Below, piece by piece: positions 1 to 9,616 of a stretch of DNA of 64,000 nt (positions are counted from its first letter, which is position 1; the number at the start of each line of letters is the position of its first letter). The position numbers were made by a program, and so were the translations under genes. The notes beneath the pieces are model-generated. The model worked only from the letters and a program-made list of their open reading frames with translations. It had not been told where the DNA came from and ran no database searches. The stretch comes from Lamellibrachia satsuma (taxonomy: Eukaryota; Annelida; Polychaeta; Sabellida; Siboglinidae): assembly GCA_033239005.1 (NCBI GenBank), contig BSQZ01000070.1, forward strand, positions 1,195,617 to 1,259,616, read 5' to 3'.

Positions 1-597
1 ATATCCTAGATGATAATACAAATCAGACAAATGAATTAAATTAATTAAATCCTATATGTCTATCCTCATATTTCGACTTGGATGCATTTATTCCTTTATG
101 TAAGAAGAAGAAAAAATTATTCAGCGTAATAAGCTCAAATATACAATCTAAATCTAATCCAAATTTAGCGAACTAATGGCATTCGTAGAGGAATTAAAAA
201 CTGAAAATGTTCAATTTAGTGTTATACAAAGTTACAGCTGGACGGATACAATTGCATTACACAGGGAAAAACATCCAGTAAATGGAGGAATAATCATATA
301 CGTTGATTCAAAATATACATACGAAGTGATTCAAAATCTAAACAATTATGAACTTTGGGAAAGGCTAATTATCAAAATAAATTAAGGTGGTTTGATCAAC
401 ATAGTAATACTAGGAAATATTTATAGGCCTCCGAGAAATTTAATTGATAACCTGGAATAGTTCATAAAAGAATTTTCACTAATGCTATAATCTCTAGATC
501 AAATATAACACAATATAATCTTCTTACATCACATATGTATCCCCAAATTACACTACCAACTAGATTTTAAGAAAGACACGGTACACTAATAGATAAT
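1..597 (+). mobile_element. LINE (non-LTR retrotransposon) 5' part, endonuclease remnant, split by Gypsy-2
   Basis: Conceptual translation gives pieces of an apurinic-type LINE endonuclease in order: GGIIIYVDSKYTYEVIQNL near 290-350, VILGNIYRPPRNL near 400-440, then QITLPTRF and GTLIDN near 545-597. Stops and small shifts break the frame, so it is a relic. The reading stops abruptly at 597, where an LTR begins, and the LINE resumes at about 9,817 with LFCKLTKTILESTAGILIKQ, the sequence expected to follow LIDN in such elements. The element begins before the window. It looks like the Jockey/CR1 group, but the clade is not certain. Confidence 0.75.
176..385 (+). pseudogene. LINE endonuclease fragment
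   Basis: A 69-codon open stretch. Its second half (GGIIIYVDS, ELWERLIIKI) matches the core beta strands of LINE endonucleases just before the IYRPP motif, which follows in another frame at about 400-440. No separate gene is implied. Confidence 0.6.
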
Positions 598-753
598 TGT
601 GATGTATTTCGAATACTAAGTCTCGATCCGCGTTTTAAGTTACCCGTGTTTTGATACCGGAGACCCCGGGCGTTTTTATGTTGCTTGTATCCGTGGCGTG
701 GTGCAGCCATGTTTCGTTAATAAAGTTGCGACATCGTTAGTTATTGTCAATTG
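598..753 (+). repeat. Left LTR of Gypsy-2
   Basis: About 156 bases repeated in direct orientation at 9,617 onward. Shared landmarks are TATTTCG, TACTAAGTCTCGATCCGCGT, GATACCGGAGACCCCGGGCG, a run with the poly(A)-signal-like AATAAAG, and TTATTGTCAATTG. The left copy lacks about 10 bases after AATAAAG that the right copy has. It starts with TGT directly after LINE sequence. The 3' boundary is uncertain because the two copies diverge after GTCAATTG. Confidence 0.75.
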
Positions 754-1727
754 GGCGATCTTTTACTTTCTGACCTAACCATGAAAATGACTACCTAGAG
801 CACCCAAACTTCTCTTCATATATCTACTATACATATACACATGTCACGTGGTCAAAAAGGTACATTTACTTTCTCAAAACGATCAAAATTTACAAAAGAA
901 TTAAACCAAAACATCGCACTCTCCTACGGCGCCTATGCGTAGCGCCAAGACTACCGTAAAATCGATGCATATGATAAGGCGTCAAATCAAACAGTACAAT
1001 TGTGTATTCCCGTTTAAATTGTGCGTAGGTGCGTGCGTGCGTGCTTCATTGCTTGTAATTATGTGTATCTCAGTATTATTTGTGTTTTTGCTATATGTGA
1101 CATGTCATGTTCCTAGATAATTAGTTTTATTCATATTATCATCAGATTGTGTTAATTTTTTAGATGTATTTTAAGTATCTCTGAATGGACTTTGTCCAGA
1201 GTTACGGTGCTATTTTAATACCAAGTGCTTTTTAAATACAGTAATTATTTAAAGCGTACTGTCGAATCTAATACAAATGACCTCAACAAAAATATTATTA
1301 TTACTTTGTCACAAAATGTGTTACTAGTATGTAACCACTGATTTCTTTAGAGATCAGCAGTTGTTACCTCCCATAATCAGTATGAAGTTAAACACAAAAT
1401 AAGACACATGCGCGTAGATGGCAGCATATAACGCATTCTTCAGGAAAAGTGGTGTGTTTTTATTCAGCATGTAGATGTTTTATACATAAAAAAATATCAT
1501 TAAAAGGGCATCGCACCCATACATCACGCAATATTACTACATGTAATCATCACAATTTATTTAATTTAATAACTTCAACTTATAACATTTTATTAGTTGC
1601 AGAACACACGCACGTACGCACGCACGCATATGTAATCATGATAAGTACACTTATATAACGCACATGCTTAAAATTCATAGTTTATGAAATTAATGAGTTA
1701 AATAGAGTAGGTAAACATGATGCACGT
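754..1727 (+). mobile_element. Gypsy-2 5' internal region, no intact coding
   Basis: Lies between the Gypsy-2 left LTR and the Gypsy-1 insertion. I see no gag frame. A possible primer-binding region is the TGGGCGATC just after the LTR. Bases 1,082-1,145 are the inverted partner of 6,395-6,458, and short GTGC/ACGC tracts occur at 1,028-1,051 and 1,606-1,627. The open stretches at 935-1,120 and 1,449-1,658 show no family resemblance. Confidence 0.5.
1723..1727. repeat. Target site duplication of Gypsy-1, left
   Basis: CACGT directly before the left LTR, repeated at 6,236-6,240 directly after the right LTR. Five bases is the usual size for Gypsy insertions. This defines the element ends. Confidence 0.8.
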
Positions 1728-1903
1728 AGTAATGTCCTAATGTCATATTAGTAATTATCTTATTTTGATACATACCGGTGTAACCCGGGAAGTGAGACGG
1801 AGAGTGGATGCGGGAGAACACAATGTAATGCCAACGAATAAAGGTTCGTTATCTGTACCCTTTATTGACGATCACCAATATCTATTCACCACAAGGCATC
1901 ACA
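1728..1903 (+). repeat. Left LTR of Gypsy-1
   Basis: 176 bases, from AGTAATGTCC to GGCATCACA. The right LTR begins TGTAATGTCC, so the first base here appears mutated from T to A. It contains AATAAAG at about 1,840. It matches the right LTR except for 66 bases (about 1,781-1,846) missing there. Confidence 0.85.
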
Positions 1904-2044
1904 ATGACGACGAGGATGGGATCATCCAGAACAATCAGATCCATAGACATTCAATGTTGCATTTTTGGTGAATAAAGCAAATGTGGTTGTTGCTGTGCAA
2001 AATGGTGCAGTGAGCGATAATAAAAGAACTGTTGCATACTTACG

Positions 2045-2840
2045 ATGGCTTTACCTACCTTTCCGGAGTTTGATCGTCAACCAAGGGAGACCGTCCCTAC
2101 TCAATTAGACAAGTACCAGAAGCGACATAATAACCTGTTCGCTGCGATGGGAGTAGAGGAGGCGACCCGGAAAAAGGCCATGCTGCTTCACTACGTCGGT
2201 GAAGAAGTCTGTGACATATTCGATACGTTAACCATACAAACGTCTGAATCGGACACTAATGTATATCAAACGGCAGTCAAAGCTCTCGCTGGCTGTTTTG
2301 AACCACAGAAATGCGTAGATTATCACGTCTACAACTTTCGAAAAGAAATGCAAAAGTCTCACGATAAAGTAAACGAATTTTACACCAGGCTGCAGCTAAT
2401 TGCTCGGAAGTGTGAATTCAGTGACTCAGATCTTGAGATAAAACGTCAACTCATTCAAGGAACCATATCAGCAAGGCTCAGACGAAAAGCTATCGAACAA
2501 AGCTTGACACTAGATCAGATTCTCAAGAATGCACGAGCAATGGAGGCTGCAGAAGAACAGACATTCCAAATCGAAAAAGAGCAAATCAAATGCTGTTCAA
2601 TACCGCGTTCAAACCAAATCACGTTACTCAAAACCGGTATCTGAAGGTAAACGTAGCTCCCAATGTGATTTGTATGGTGGATCGTACCCGCACAAAGGAC
2701 AGTGTCCAGCGAAAGGAAGACGTTGTCTGACCTGTGACAAGCTCAACCACTATGCAAAAATGTGCTCAAAAGAAAAGCTATCGACGTCCGAAGCAAAGAG
2801 CCAGAGCAGTCACTACCGAAGGCGCAGAGTCGCAATCTGA
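2045..2840 (+). pseudogene. Gypsy-1 gag with nucleocapsid zinc knuckle, frameshifted
   Basis: The ATG at 2,045 opens a 199-codon capsid-like frame ending at 2,644. The gag reading continues in another frame (from about 2,600 to 2,840), so one frameshift lies near 2,590-2,640. The second part carries the nucleocapsid region: a degraded first knuckle (CDLY in place of CxxC, then C later) and an intact second knuckle CLTCDKLNHYAKMC (C-x2-C-x4-H-x4-C). Capsid cues are the long helical stretch with FRKEMQKSHDKVNEFYTRL and the QLIQGTISARLRR segment typical of Gypsy gag. Confidence 0.82.
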
Positions 2841-3141
2841 CGAATCTGGCGCTTATGATGAACAGTACACGTTTCATGTCGGTTCCGTCTCCAACAATTC
2901 GGTACTGAGCGACAAACCTCTGTTCAAAATAAAGATCGCGAACACGCCAATCTGTATCATGGCGGACTCTGGTGCTACTGTCAATATAATCAACGAGAAG
3001 GACTATCTGAGCATAACACCGAGACCCACTCTGTTGCCATCTACAACAGAAGTGTACCCATACATGAGTTCAAAACCGCTAGAACTGTGCGGCACATTTG
3101 AGAGTGATCGCTTCTCAGTTGGAAAATGTCGCAAAGGCTGA
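2841..3141 (+). pseudogene. Gypsy-1 aspartic protease
   Basis: The frame entered from upstream reads FKIKIANTPICIMADSGATV, with the DSGA active-site motif at about 2,962-2,975, followed by NIINEKDY. It ends at a stop at 3,139-3,141, just before the RT frame. This is the usual position and size for the Gypsy protease. The stop separates it from RT. Confidence 0.8.
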
Positions 3142-3191
3142 AACTAATCCAAGTTGCAAACACTGTCGAAGGAACAACAATACCATAACTC

Positions 3192-3818
3192 TTGCACAAG
3201 TTTTCTGAAGTCACTACTGGGATGGGCGAATATAAGTGTGAACCTGTGAAGATTCACATCGACGAATCCATAAAATCAGTTGCCCAACCACACCGACGCA
3301 TACCGTTTCATGTCAGGAAACAAGTTGAGGAGAAGCTGGACCAACTCCAGAAAGATGACATCATCGAGCGGGCAGAAGGTCCGACCCCATGGGTCTCGCC
3401 AATCGTGGTCGTTCCTAAACCGCATAATGCCAACGAGATCCGCATATCTGTTGACATGAGATCTCTGAATAAAGCGATAATTCGCGAGCGTCACATCATA
3501 CCGACGACTGATGACATCATCGCTGACCTGAATGGATGTAAGGTCTTCAACAAGATTGTCCTTAACCAAGGTTATCATCAGCTTCCGCTCCATCCCGATT
3601 CGAGACATCTGACCACATTCTCAACTCATGTCGGTCTATATCGTTACAAACGGCTGAACTTTGGTTTGTCATGCGCAGCCGAGATATTCCAGAGAAAGTT
3701 TGGTGATGCAATCAGAGGAATTCCAGGCGTTCGTAACATCAGTGATGATATCTACATCGGCGGCATAGATGAGGCGCAACATGATGACAGATTGACCAAA
3801 GTCTTACAGAGGTTGTAA
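3192..3818 (+). pseudogene. Gypsy-1 reverse transcriptase, motif A mutated
   Basis: 208 codons. Recognisable Gypsy RT blocks are PWVSPIVVVPKP, RISVDMRSLNKAI, the GYHQLPLHP block, TTFSTHVGLYRYKRLNFGLS, FQRKF, and motif C as ISDDIYIGG. Motif A normally reads F-x-K-x-D-L-x-x-GYHQ; here it is FNKIVLNQGYHQ, so the metal-binding Asp is Val. Motif C keeps both Asp. The frame stops at 3,816-3,818 just before the thumb and connection, which continue in another frame. Confidence 0.88.
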
Positions 3819-3832
3819 AAAACCAGCTGACG

Positions 3833-4741
3833 GTGAACGTTCCAAAATGCTTGATCCGTGTCCCGAGTATGCTATTATTTGGGCATGTCTTCAGTGGAGA
3901 AGGAGTGTCACCAGATCCCAAGAAGGTCGAGGCACTGAGAAGTGTAAACGCTCCAAACAATGTGAGTGAAGTTCGAAGCTTACTCAGCTCTGCTGCATTT
4001 TGCTCACGCTTCATCAAGGACTTTGCCACAATCGCGCGTCCATTGAGAAAGCTCACGTGCGATGGAGATACCTGGGAATGGGGTAAAGTTGAACAACAAT
4101 CGTTTGAAAGACTCAAAGCAGCGCTGTCTACCAAAACGACGCTAGCGTACTTTGACTCTGATAAACCGACAACGATCTTCGTAGACGCTGGCCCTATCGG
4201 TCTACTGGCACTTCTGACCCAAGATAATGCTATATCGAAGGAAATCTCACCACTCTACTTTGCAAGTCGACCACTGACTCCTACAGAATTGAGATATCCA
4301 CAAATCGACAGAGAAGCGTTAGCAATCAGCTTGGCTATCAAGCGGTTTCATCTGTACGCAAATGGAAAAGAGTTCAAGGTTGTGACAGATCACAAACCGT
4401 TAGTGACCTTGTTCAACAACCCATCATCAAAACCGACCGCGAGAATTGAACGATGGCTCATGGACCTGCTGCGCTACAACTTCACAGTCACATATCAACC
4501 TGGAAAATCCAACCCAGCATACTACGCATCGAGATATCCTGTTGACGTTGCAACCGTGGACGAATACGACGAGACCGCTGAAACTGAACATTACGTGGCA
4601 TACATCGACCGTAATGCAGTACCAAAGGCAATGACGCTGAAAGCTACTCGCTACTTCTCAAGACCGTGTGCTACAAGCAGTCATGGCATGCATCATGTCT
4701 GGCAGATGGCACCAACCATCATCAAATGTATTTCTCGCTGA
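3833..4741 (+). pseudogene. Gypsy-1 RT connection and RNase H
   Basis: 302 codons. It begins with the RT connection (LLFGHVFSGEGVSPDPKKVEAL, SLLSSAAFCSRFIKDFATIA) and runs into RNase H: the first Asp in IFVDAGP, Glu in DREALAI, Asp in VVTDHKPL, then the tether region (ARIERWLMDLL, YQPGKSNPAYYASRYP). Normally LSR is found where ASR is read. Order and spacing match the Gypsy group. Confidence 0.88.
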
Positions 4742-5507
4742 GTTGTCTAGATATGAAAATGTCAAGAACGAGCTGACCTGTACAGACACCGTGTTGCTGA
4801 AATCAAATCGAATTGTCGTACCTGCAACTCTACAAAACAGAACTGTTGAAATCGCGCACGAGGGCCATCTAGGCATAGTAAAGACGAAAGCGCTGATGCG
4901 ACAGAAAGTATGGTTCCCCAGCATGGACAAACTGGTCGAAGCAAAGGTGAACTCATGGTTAGCTTGTCATATAGCTACACCTGTAACGAGTCGCGAACCA
5001 TTGCAAATGTCAAGACTACTGGACCAGCCGTGTGAGAAGATGAGTGTGGACTTTGCACATGTCGATGGAGAAACGCTTCTCATATTGATCGATGACTATT
5101 CTCGTTTTCCACTTATTGAACCAGTGACATCTGAAGCTGCACGTGCAGTAATATCGAAAATTGACAAAATCTTCGCCAAGTTCGGAACACCGGATGTCTT
5201 AAAGTCGGACAATGGACCTCCATTCAACGGACAAGACTTTGCCAAGTTCGCAAACGTGCTAGGGTTCAAGCATCGCAAAGTGAAACCGCTATGGCACAGA
5301 GCTAATGGAGAAGTTGAGAGATTCGTGAAGACGTTAAAGAAGTGTGTGAAAGCTGCAAAATCAGATGGCAAGAACTGGAGAAAAGAAATGCAAGCATTCT
5401 TACGCAACTATCTTACCAGTTCACATGCGACGACTGGAGTTGCACCATCAACACTGTTCTTGAAGCTTGCCGTTCGCAATAAACTAACCCAAATGTGCAA
5501 GCGCTGA
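4668..5507 (+). pseudogene. Gypsy-1 integrase (zinc domain and DDE core)
   Basis: 279 codons. The N-terminal HHCC finger is visible (HEGHLGIVKTKALMRQKVWF, then NSWLACHIATP), but the first Cys of the CxxC pair is Trp or lost. The DDE core keeps Asp in MSVDFAHVDG, Asp in KSDNGPPF and Glu in ANGEVERFVK. The frame is broken at about 5,505. The antisense open frames over this region are shadows. Confidence 0.87.
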
Positions 5508-5962
5508 TCCATTTGCTGAGATAGTTCGCAAGAGAGACACTGACCAGAAATGGAAGATGAAGTATCATGCAGACCGAAATAAGCCACAAGCTGTGTGATC
5601 TCAGCATTGGCGAGTCTGTGTTAGTGTCAAAAAGTCACACTCCCTACGAGTCGAATCCGATGACAATCATAACACGGAAAGGCAGCATGATCTCTGCAGA
5701 GACTGATTAAGGACGGAGTGTAACCCGCAACTCGTCTTTCTTCAAGAGACTCCACGGTCGTGAAGAAACAGAAGTTGGCGCAGATGAAGACCTGTTGCTT
5801 GATGAATGCAGTGAACCGAAGCCGAGAGACGATCTCGTGGCGAACGATGACTCAACAATAAAGAACGACAACTCACCTGTGCAGTTGACTCCGAGTCCAG
5901 ATCTGCCAATTCTTCGCAGATCTACGCGTATTAGAAAAGTACCTGACGTGCTTGATTTGTAG
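5508..5962 (+). pseudogene. Gypsy-1 integrase C-terminal tail
   Basis: In pieces of several frames: RDTDQKWKMKYHADRNKPQ near 5,530-5,590, then an acidic tail ending ILRRSTRIRKVPDVLDL with a stop at 5,960-5,962. The RRSTR basic motif close to the end is typical of Gypsy integrases. Confidence 0.75.
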
Positions 5963-6115
5963 TTTGTCATTTGCCATTACAAAGAACATTAACATGTTAT
6001 GATTCATAACAATTATAATTGAACTTTCTTTTACTATTAACCTGTATGAATGAAACACAGTAATTCTTTATTATTATGATGGACATTGAACACTAATTGC
6101 TGTTTAATATCTACA

Positions 6116-6125
6116 AGGAAGGATA
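6116..6125 (+). promoter_or_regulatory. Polypurine tract of Gypsy-1
   Basis: AAGGAAGGATA-like purine run directly 5' of the right LTR, the expected place for the plus-strand primer. Confidence 0.6.
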
Positions 6126-6235
6126 TGTAATGTCCTAATGTCATATTAGTAATTATCTTATTTTGATACATACCGGTTCGTTATCTGTACTCTTTATTGA
6201 CGATCACCAAAATCTATTCACCACAAGGCATCACA
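6126..6235 (+). repeat. Right LTR of Gypsy-1 with 66-bp internal deletion
   Basis: 110 bases, TGTAATGTCC to GGCATCACA. It equals the left LTR except that the part between two GGT triplets is missing (ACCGGT joins directly to TCGTTATCTG). The lost part includes the AATAAAG. The deletion after insertion is consistent with microhomology at GGT. Confidence 0.85.
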
Positions 6236-6389
<154 letters not shown>

Positions 6390-6394
6390 GGTGA

Positions 6395-6458
6395 TACTAT
6401 ATTATGATGATAATATGAATAAAACTAATTATCTAAGAATATGACATGTCATATATAG
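6395..6458 (-). repeat. Inverted partner of 1,082-1,145
   Basis: Read on the minus strand this gives CTATATATGACATGTCATAT then TTAGATAATTAGTTTTATTC and onward, nearly identical to plus-strand 1,085-1,145. Both arms abut GTGC/ACGC tetranucleotide tracts. Removing Gypsy-1 leaves about 730 bases between the arms, so this may be a fold-back element inside Gypsy-2. Confidence 0.7.
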
Positions 6459-6460
6459 CA

Positions 6461-6462
6461 CA

Positions 6463-6514
<52 letters not shown>

Positions 6515-6517
6515 CAC
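6461..6517. repeat. (ACGC)n microsatellite
   Basis: About 14 copies of ACGC, next to the inverted repeat arm. It creates meaningless VRACVRACV frames on the minus strand. Confidence 0.95.
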
Positions 6518-6561
6518 ACTCACAATTAATACACATAAACATAATTGTAATATCAACGCAT

Positions 6562-6900
6562 ATGTTGGGACGCTTCGTAAACTTTACTGTGGCAAAGCGG
6601 ATCACAGACGATGCACAAAAGAAAGCTTCTACACTATGCGAAGTGTTCGACTTGGGTGAGTCATTAGGAATCGTCGATGAAACATCATTTGACGAATACG
6701 AAGTATTCGTTTTCCGCCAGGCGGCGCAACTTGCGGGTGAAACGTTAGATAAATTCAAGGCACGTTTAAGACAAATTGCGAGAAATTGCAACTTTCACGA
6801 CGTGGACAGGGAAGTTCTTTTCCAGATTATGCAGAAATGTCAAAACAGCAAAGTGCAAGACAAGGGACTGAGCGAACCAAGCATCAGCGAGACCGATTAA
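6562..6900 (+). pseudogene. Gypsy-2 gag fragment
   Basis: 112 codons. The capsid-like stretch includes VAKRITDDAQKKASTL, VFVFRQAAQLAGETLDKFKA and RLRQIARNCNFHDVDRE, matching the usual Gypsy gag pattern of a helical segment with LARxC. The start and upstream capsid are missing. Continuation in another frame (6,786-7,031) looks like the basic linker before the nucleocapsid. Confidence 0.7.
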
Positions 6901-7092
6901 ATAAAGTACGGGCGTACTTTAGAGGCAACACACGCGCAGGGCCAAGCGATGGTCGGCAATGGTGGCGTTGGGGAAGAGCCGAAAATACACACGGTATTTG
7001 TCAAACAGCAGACACATTCACGGCATGGTAATCGCAACACTCATAACCACCACTCATAACCACAATTACAGTGGATGTGGTGGGGCAATACA

Positions 7093-7254
7093 AGAGGAGA
7101 GAGATAGAGAGAGAGAGGGGGGGGGAGGGAGGGAGGGAGGCAGGCAGGCAGGCAGGCAGGCATCAGGCAGGCAGGCAGGCAGACAGGCAGGCAGGGAGGC
7201 AGGGAGGCAGGGAGGGAGGGAGGGAGGGAGGGAAGGAGGGAGGGAGGGGGAGAG
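7093..7254. repeat. Purine-rich (GGGA)n/(GGCA)n tract inside Gypsy-2
   Basis: A run of GAGA, GGGA, then CAGG and GGGA tetranucleotides. It lies between the end of gag and the second half of the protease, where the nucleocapsid and the DTG/DSG active site should be. It is open in more than one frame but is low complexity. Confidence 0.9.
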
Positions 7255-7284
7255 AGCCAGTGCCCGGTGTGGGGGAAGAAATGT

Positions 7285-7530
7285 TATCGATACCATCGTG
7301 AAAACCACTTTTCGACAATTGCAGCTGACTACTGAGAATGTGTCCACGTTGAGAACTTATTCTGGACATATGATACACCCAGCAGGGGGCATGACAGTGG
7401 ATGTGCGTCACCAGGAACAGTCATACACTCTGCCTTGTTTAGTGGTGACTGGCAATGGGCCCAATTTGCTCGGAAGGGACTGGTTAGAGCATATGAAGTT
7501 GAACTGGTCAGCAGTGCATCGAGTGGATGT
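7285..7530 (+). pseudogene. Gypsy-2 protease, C-terminal half only
   Basis: Reads TTFRQLQLTTENVSTLRTYS, then VDVRHQEQSYTLPCLVVTGN and GPNLLGRDWLEHMKLNW. The GxxLLGRDWL block is the hallmark of the C-terminal flap side of Gypsy proteases. The D-T/S-G active site that should lie upstream is absent; the low-complexity tract stands there. Confidence 0.75.
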
Positions 7531-7654
7531 GGTTGACTATGCGGTCATGTTTCCGGACCTGTTCAAGGATGGTCTGAGAAAGCTGAGGAATGTCGAAGCA
7601 AAACTATATGTCGACAGCTTGAAGCTATGCCACGTTGTTTCAAACCACTTACAG

Positions 7655-8820
7655 TTCCTCTAGCGTTGAGAGGCAACGTTGACAAGGAACTTGAGCGATT
7701 GCAAGCTCAAGGCGTGATCATACCAGTATAGCATTCAGACTGGGCGGCGCCTATCGTACCAGTTTTGAAAGCGAATGGCGAAGTGCGCATCTGTGGTGAT
7801 TATAAACTCACCGTGAACACAGCTGGAAAAACTGATCAATATCCGATTCCCAACATCGAAGACCTGTACTAAAAACTTGCAGGTGGTGTGGTGTATTCCA
7901 AGCTGGACTCGAGTCATGCTTACCAACAGGTGGCACTCAGTGAGCAGTCACAGAAACTGACCACGATCACTACACTGAAAGGCTTGTTTCATTATACACT
8001 GCTGTGCTATGGGGTATCATCTGCACCCGGTATATTCCAACGCCCGATGGAACAACTCGTTCAAGGCATACTGTTGGTGGCAGTTTACCTCGATGCCATC
8101 TTAGTGTCTGGTCACACATTGGAAGAAGCTCGAGCAAATCCCCTGACTGTATTGAGTCGACTGCAAACAGCAGGTTTGCGGCTCAGAATAGAGAAGTGCT
8201 CCTTCATGCAAGAATCTTGTGTATACCTGGGTTATCGATTGGATGCAGAAAGTATCCACCCTACTAAAGAGAAACTACTCGCGTTGCGAAATGCTCCAGG
8301 AAGGAAGTCAGTATCCGAGCTGCGAAGCTATTTGGGGATGGTGAATTATTACCACAAGTTTCTCAAGAATATCAGTGCAGTTCTAGGACCACTGCACGAG
8401 CTGTTGCAAAAAGACACTCCATGGCACTGGGGGTCGGCACAGTCGCAAGCGTTCGAAGAGTCGAAAGCGTTATTGCAATCATCACAAGTGCTGGTTCATT
8501 ATGACCCGCAACTACCACTGCTGTTAAGCTGTGATCCATCGCCACATGGCATCGGAGCTGTACTATCACATCAGATGCCAAACGGCTCGGACAAACCTGT
8601 CGGATTCGCGTCGCGAACACTCGCTCCAACAGAGAGGAATTATGCGCAGATTGAGCGAGAAGGACTTGCTATTATCTTTGGTGTCACCAAATTCCACAAA
8701 TATATCTACGGCTTTGTCATTCAGGCAGACCACCGCCCGCTATTGGGTCTTCTGAAGGAGGGCAAGATGATCTCACCACTCGCGAGCGCAAGAATCCAGC
8801 GATGGGCACTGACATTGTGA
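7655..8820 (+). pseudogene. Gypsy-2 reverse transcriptase and RNase H, catalytic Asp lost
   Basis: RT blocks: LERLQAQGVI, SDWAAPIVPVLKANGEVRIC, YSKLDSSHAYQQVAL (motif A Asp kept), FHYTLLCYGVSSAPGIFQR, then YLDAILVSG where YxDD is expected, so the second Asp of motif C is Ala. RNase H follows: LLLSCDPSPHGIGAVLSHQ, EREGLAI, IQADHRPLLGLL. In-frame stops occur near 7,730 and 7,870. The long open part is 7,888-8,820, ending in a stop just before the tether. Confidence 0.88.
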
Positions 8821-9120
8821 AACTACCAGTATCACCTGCTATACAAACCTGGTGTGCAGAATACTAACGCAGATATTCTGAGCAGACTACCGTTACCAAA
8901 GAAGATAGCTTATGTTCCTGTGCCAGAGGAAGTGGTTCTGTCGTTGTCAGTTGTCAATGACGCACCAATCACAGCGACCAAAATAGCACAGTGGACAGTT
9001 CGAGATCCAGTGCTATCAAAAGTGCTGAACTTCGTTTTGCAGGGCTGGCCATTTGTTGTTGACGGGGAGTTCACAGCATACTGTAGAAGGAAGGATGAAC
9101 TGTCAGTAGAACAAGGCTGA
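8821..9120 (+). pseudogene. Gypsy-2 pol tether region
   Basis: Continues directly in the RT/RNase H frame after one stop: NYQYHLLYKPGVQNTNADIL, SRLPLP, then IAQWTVRDPVLSKVLNFVLQ and FTAYCRRKDELSVEQG. NADxLSRLP is the standard end of Gypsy RNase H. The frame is stopped by the 22-bp tandem repeat that follows. Confidence 0.82.
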
Positions 9121-9181
9121 ACTGTCAGTAGAGCAAGTATGAACTGTCAGTAGAACAAGGATGAACTGTCAGCAGAGCAAG
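9094..9181 (+). repeat. 22-bp tandem repeat in Gypsy-2 pol
   Basis: Four copies of GAACTGTCAGTAGAACAAGG-like units, about 22 bases each. The first encodes the expected ELSVEQG. The three extra copies separate it from the expected continuation GCLLWGSRVIP at 9,183 and introduce stops. Confidence 0.85.
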
Positions 9182-9480
9182 GATGCTTGCTGTGGGGATC
9201 TCGCGTTATCCCAGCATCAGGACGAGAGGAACTACTCAACGAACTTCATGAATGCCATCCAAGTATCGTGAGGATGAAGGCAGAGATCGAACTCAAAGTG
9301 CGTAGCTGTGGTGTATGTCAAGAACGCAGCAAGTTGCCAGCAATTGCAAACTTACACCCGTGGGAGTGGCCAGGCAAAGCGTGGTACTGCGTGCATATCG
9401 AATACGCTGGTCCGCTCGAGTGTCAAAACCTCCTATCCGATTGGAATTATAAACCACTTGTGACTGTTGGTTTTATGTAA
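9182..9480 (+). pseudogene. Gypsy-2 integrase N-terminal part, truncated
   Basis: Reads CLLWGSRVIPASGREELLNE, then LHECHPSIVRMKAE and SCGVCQERSKLP: the HHCC finger, one His pair and the CxxC pair. It continues PWEWPGKAWYCVHIEYAGPL, the start of the DDE core with its first acidic position read as E, and then breaks off. The second Asp and the Glu regions are missing before the right LTR. Confidence 0.8.
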
Positions 9481-9616
9481 GCCGAACGCTGCCCTGTGAC
9501 ATTTGTTATGTCTACTTCATAACTAATAATGCAATTATAGACGCTTGTGTTGATTGGACTAGTGTTGCAATTACTGATATTTCACAGTTTGAGTTTAAAA
9601 ACTACGCATAGAGGAA

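Larger units (their letters stand above)
1728..6235 (+). mobile_element. Gypsy-1: LTR retrotransposon with two LTRs and a 5-bp target duplication
   Basis: A 4.5-kb Gypsy/Ty3-type element inserted in Gypsy-2. The order gag, protease, RT, RNase H, integrase is as in Ty3/Gypsy elements. The LTRs lie at 1,728-1,903 and 6,126-6,235, flanked by CACGT at 1,723-1,727 and 6,236-6,240. A purine-rich tract (AAGGAAGGATA) sits immediately before the right LTR. Coding is broken into several frames and RT motif A has lost its Asp, so the element is dead. There is no envelope-like frame. Confidence 0.88.

Noticed and set aside
3276..5607. Minus-strand open frames over Gypsy-1
   Set aside because: Shadows of the pol coding strand, which has clear RT, RNase H and integrase motifs on the plus strand.
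1728..6235. Endogenous retrovirus with an envelope gene
   Set aside because: After the integrase tail (stop 5,960) only about 160 bases remain before the right LTR; no envelope-like frame. It is a Gypsy-type retrotransposon.
7066..7411. Minus frames rich in LPPSLPPSLPA and plus frames rich in GREGGREG
   Set aside because: Low-complexity GGGA/GGCA repeat inside Gypsy-2.
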